Below, in pieces: positions 62,157 to 64,000 of a DNA stretch of 64,000 bases; position 1 is the stretch's first letter, and every line of letters starts with the position of its first letter. The notes under the pieces are model-generated. The model was given only the letters and a program-made list of their open reading frames with translations, did not search any database and was not told the origin of the DNA. Source of the stretch: Dawidia soli (GTDB taxonomy: Bacteria > Bacteroidota > Bacteroidia > Cytophagales > Cyclobacteriaceae); NCBI RefSeq assembly GCF_018598185.1, contig NZ_JAHESC010000022.1:60131-124130 (forward strand), in the 5' to 3' direction. A program made the position numbers and the translations under genes.

Positions 62157-62479
62157 AATCATATGTCTCTATGTCTTTTTGTTTATCGGATGTTCAGGCA
62201 TATACGGAAAACCTTATGTACTTGGATTTCAGTATACTTTATGAAGCCTGTACTATATGCCAACCCCCGGCACAAAAAACGATGGCTTTTTTGCCAAAGG
62301 GGTGTGTTGTAAGATTCAGGAAACCAAATATTCTTTGGCGCGGAAAATAACAGAAGAAACGCCGCAGCCGTCTGCGAAAGTCCTTTAAAAAGAATGGATG
62401 GCTTGGTTTTCAAGTCCCTTGCAGATTCACGCAAAATGCATGAAATCAAAAGTACGTAAGGATATTCAGGGATTTTCTC
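62157..62479. other. Intergenic region, no gene seen
   Basis: A 323-base gap, lower in G+C than its surroundings. An 88-codon minus-strand frame lies in it, but its amino-acid makeup is unlike a folded protein and it has no family trait. It must hold the promoter of the 55-residue gene. Confidence 0.4.
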
Positions 62480-63277
62480 TTATTTCCAGCGGCGCTGGAT
62501 CACCCCGAGCATTTCGTCGTGGATCCGGCCATTGGCGGCACACATCTCCCGGCCAAACACAAAATTGTTGCCCCCTGAAAAATCTGATACACGCCCGCCG
62601 GCCTGCTGCACGATAAAGGCGCCGGCCACGACGTCCCACGGGTTGAGGTTGTATTCAAAGAAGCCTTCGATCCGGCCGCACGCTACATATGCCAGGTCGA
62701 TCGCGGCACTGCCGAGCCGGCGGATGCCATGCGACTTTTCGAGGAAGTCGCGGATGATATCGAGGTAGGCGTCTTTCTTCTCTGAGTGGTAATAGGGAAA
62801 GCCCGTCGCCAGCAGGCTGTCGCTCAGCGCCGGGGCTTGCGATACTTCGATGATCTTGTCGTTGCAATAGGCGGGGCCGCCTTCGATGGCGTGGAAACAC
62901 TCTTTGCGGACGACGTGGTATACATCGCCGAGGATGGTGGTGTTGCCGCGGGTCAGGCCAATGCTGATCGCATAGATGGGGAGACCGTGCAGGAAGTTGG
63001 TGGTGCCGTCCAGCGGATCGATGATCCAGTTATATTCGTGCTGCTGCGACTGCTGTACGGTTCCTTCTTCGGTGATGAAGCCTGCCTGGGGCAATAGTTT
63101 TTGCAACGTAGCGACCAGCTTGCGCTCGGCCTCTTTGTCGACATACGACACGAGGTTGTTGAAGCTGTCCTTTTGCTCGACCCGGTTCAGGTCGAAGTTC
63201 TCGCTCTCGTGTTGAATAAACGCTCCTACTTCCTGACAAAGCTCTCTGACGTTCCGTTGAATTCCTGCTATATCCAT
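62480..63277 (-). CDS. suhB: Inositol-1-monophosphatase family protein (SuhB-like)
   Basis: A 265-residue Mg-dependent phosphatase. Metal and active-site residues: Asp47 (SYVDKEAE), Glu70/Glu71 (FITEEGT), Asp87 and Asp90 (IIDPLDGTTNF), and Asp215 (NPWDVVAG). The order and length fit the inositol monophosphatase group; related proteins also dephosphorylate 3'-phosphoadenosine 5'-phosphate or fructose bisphosphate, so the substrate is not certain. It lies 54 bases from rsmI on the same strand. Confidence 0.93.
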   Translation of the reverse strand: MDIAGIQRNVRELCQEVGAFIQHESENFDLNRVEQKDSFNNLVSYVDKEAERKLVATLQKLLPQAGFITEEGTVQQSQQHEYNWIIDPLDGTTNFLHGLPIYAISIGLTRGNTTILGDVYHVVRKECFHAIEGGPAYCNDKIIEVSQAPALSDSLLATGFPYYHSEKKDAYLDIIRDFLEKSHGIRRLGSAAIDLAYVACGRIEGFFEYNLNPWDVVAGAFIVQQAGGRVSDFSGGNNFVFGREMCAANGRIHDEMLGVIQRRWK

Positions 63278-63331
63278 CGCCTCCGTTATAAAATGATCGA
63301 GGTGAAGATAAGGATTATTTGCATGCCTGCA

Positions 63332-64000
63332 TCAATCCGGCAGGCCTTCTACGACGATAACGATCTCGCCCTTGGGCTCTTTGGCCTGAAAGTGCGCCAC
63401 TACGTCGGGCAGCGTACCGTTGACGGTCTCTTCAAACATCTTGGTCAGCTCGCGCGATACGGAGGCGCGGCGCTCCGGCCCGAAATACTCCACGAATTGC
63501 TCCAGCGTCTTGACCAACCGGTAGGGCGATTCGTAAAAGATCATGGTGCGCTCTTCTGTCGCGAGCTTCTTCAACAACGTCTGGCGGCCTTTTTTGTGCG
63601 GCAGGAAGCCTTCGAACACAAAGCGGTCCGACGGCAGACCCGATTTGACCAGCGCCGGTACAAAGGCCGTTGGGCCCGGCAGGCATTCGATCTTCAGGCC
63701 GGCCTGCAACGCAGCGCGTACCAGCAGAAAGCCGGGATCGGAAATACCGGGTGTGCCGGCGTCCGACACGAGTGCCATCACCTCTCCTTTTTCCATGCGC
63801 TGCACCAACGTGCTCAGTACCTTGTGCTCGTTGAAGTTGTGAAAGCTCTGCAACGGGCGGGCAATGGCATAATGCTTGAGTAAGAAGCCCGACGTGCGGG
63901 TGTCTTCCGCCAGGATCAGGTCGACGGTCTTGAGCACTTCGAGTGCGCGCAACGTGATGTCGGCCAGGTTGCCGATGGGCGTGGGTACAAGGTATAGTAC
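63332..64000 (-). CDS. rsmI: 16S rRNA 2'-O-methyltransferase RsmI (5' end outside window)
   Basis: The C-terminal 223 residues of RsmI. The frame continues past 63952 to the right edge with VLYLVPTPIGNLADIT, the usual family opening, so only a few residues are missing. Other family motifs are EDTRTSGF, SDAGTPGISDPG, GPTAFVPAL and FYESPYRL. It methylates C1402 of 16S rRNA with S-adenosylmethionine. Confidence 0.96.
   Translation of the reverse strand, partial: VLYLVPTPIGNLADITLRALEVLKTVDLILAEDTRTSGFLLKHYAIARPLQSFHNFNEHKVLSTLVQRMEKGEVMALVSDAGTPGISDPGFLLVRAALQAGLKIECLPGPTAFVPALVKSGLPSDRFVFEGFLPHKKGRQTLLKKLATEERTMIFYESPYRLVKTLEQFVEYFGPERRASVSRELTKMFEETVNGTLPDVVAHFQAKEPKGEIVIVVEGLPD

Noticed and set aside
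62183..62449. 88-codon minus-strand frame.
   Set aside because: Composition unlike a folded protein and no start context; likely chance.
1..64000. Search by eye for CRISPR repeats, tRNA or rRNA genes, transposases, integrases and attachment sites.
   Set aside because: No regularly spaced repeats, no tRNA-like T-loop in gaps and no mobile-element protein were found.

Overview
The window is a stretch of chromosome from a member of the Bacteroidota, most likely a soil or freshwater Cytophagales bacterium of the Chryseolinea/Ohtaekwangia type. This is inferred from gene content, not from a marker gene. The clues are a SusC/SusD pair with an STN-bearing SusC under an ECF sigma factor and a FecR protein, a Reg_prop/Y_Y_Y sensor ending in an HTH, many PAS histidine kinases and stand-alone receivers, Bacteroidota-style lipoproteins and -7 boxes resembling TAnnTTTG. 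By eye G+C is slightly above one half. No rRNA, tRNA, transposase, integrase, phage module or CRISPR array was seen, so the region looks like ordinary chromosome with accessory signalling genes.

Layout. 1-9.8 kb: the end of a propeller sensor, an SDR, DoxX, a DUF1579-like protein, a small alpha/beta hydrolase, VanZ, a histone-tail/SWIB protein, a PLD-like protein with a changed catalytic motif and a large ABC permease. 9.8-19 kb: an OmpH-like protein, PgeF, then SusD, SusC, FecR and an ECF sigma factor, all on the minus strand. 19-26 kb: a broken ring-cleaving dioxygenase followed by an intact GNAT and an esterase, a thiolase, a three-gene sigma/membrane/Spy-like operon, a TPR histidine kinase and a CinA-domain protein. 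26-33 kb: aconitase, a structured 3' region, a small protein, a GAF protein and a stand-alone CheB.

33-45 kb is the signalling core: six single-domain receivers, a PAS kinase, an AraC regulator next to a PAS protein that has a kinase dimerisation helix but no ATPase domain, OsmC, and a hybrid protein of about 1,328 residues with two complete kinase modules around one receiver. No output domain is attached to any of the small receivers, so they probably act by protein contact or phosphate transfer; which kinase feeds which receiver cannot be read from sequence. 45-50 kb: a glycosyltransferase with an unusually good Shine-Dalgarno, an SDR and an exported trehalose-synthase-like GH13 enzyme, then a tandem pair of small UVR-motif-like proteins.

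50-64 kb: two DUF4142 lipoproteins, DUF2071, a BaeRF-type protein, an imelysin-like/di-heme peroxidase fusion, a PhoX-like lipoprotein with a collagen-like stalk, a receiver and a CHASE3-type kinase, an unassigned 368-residue protein, inositol monophosphatase and the start-truncated rsmI. Three small proteins (34, 52 and 55 residues) are proposed, two of them backed by a terminator.

The strongest unusual observations are the 1-base frameshift and 3' loss in the dioxygenase gene, the twin-kinase hybrid, the receiver cluster with tail-to-tail overlaps and the kinase-like protein lacking its ATPase domain. No clearly new defence or mobile system was found.
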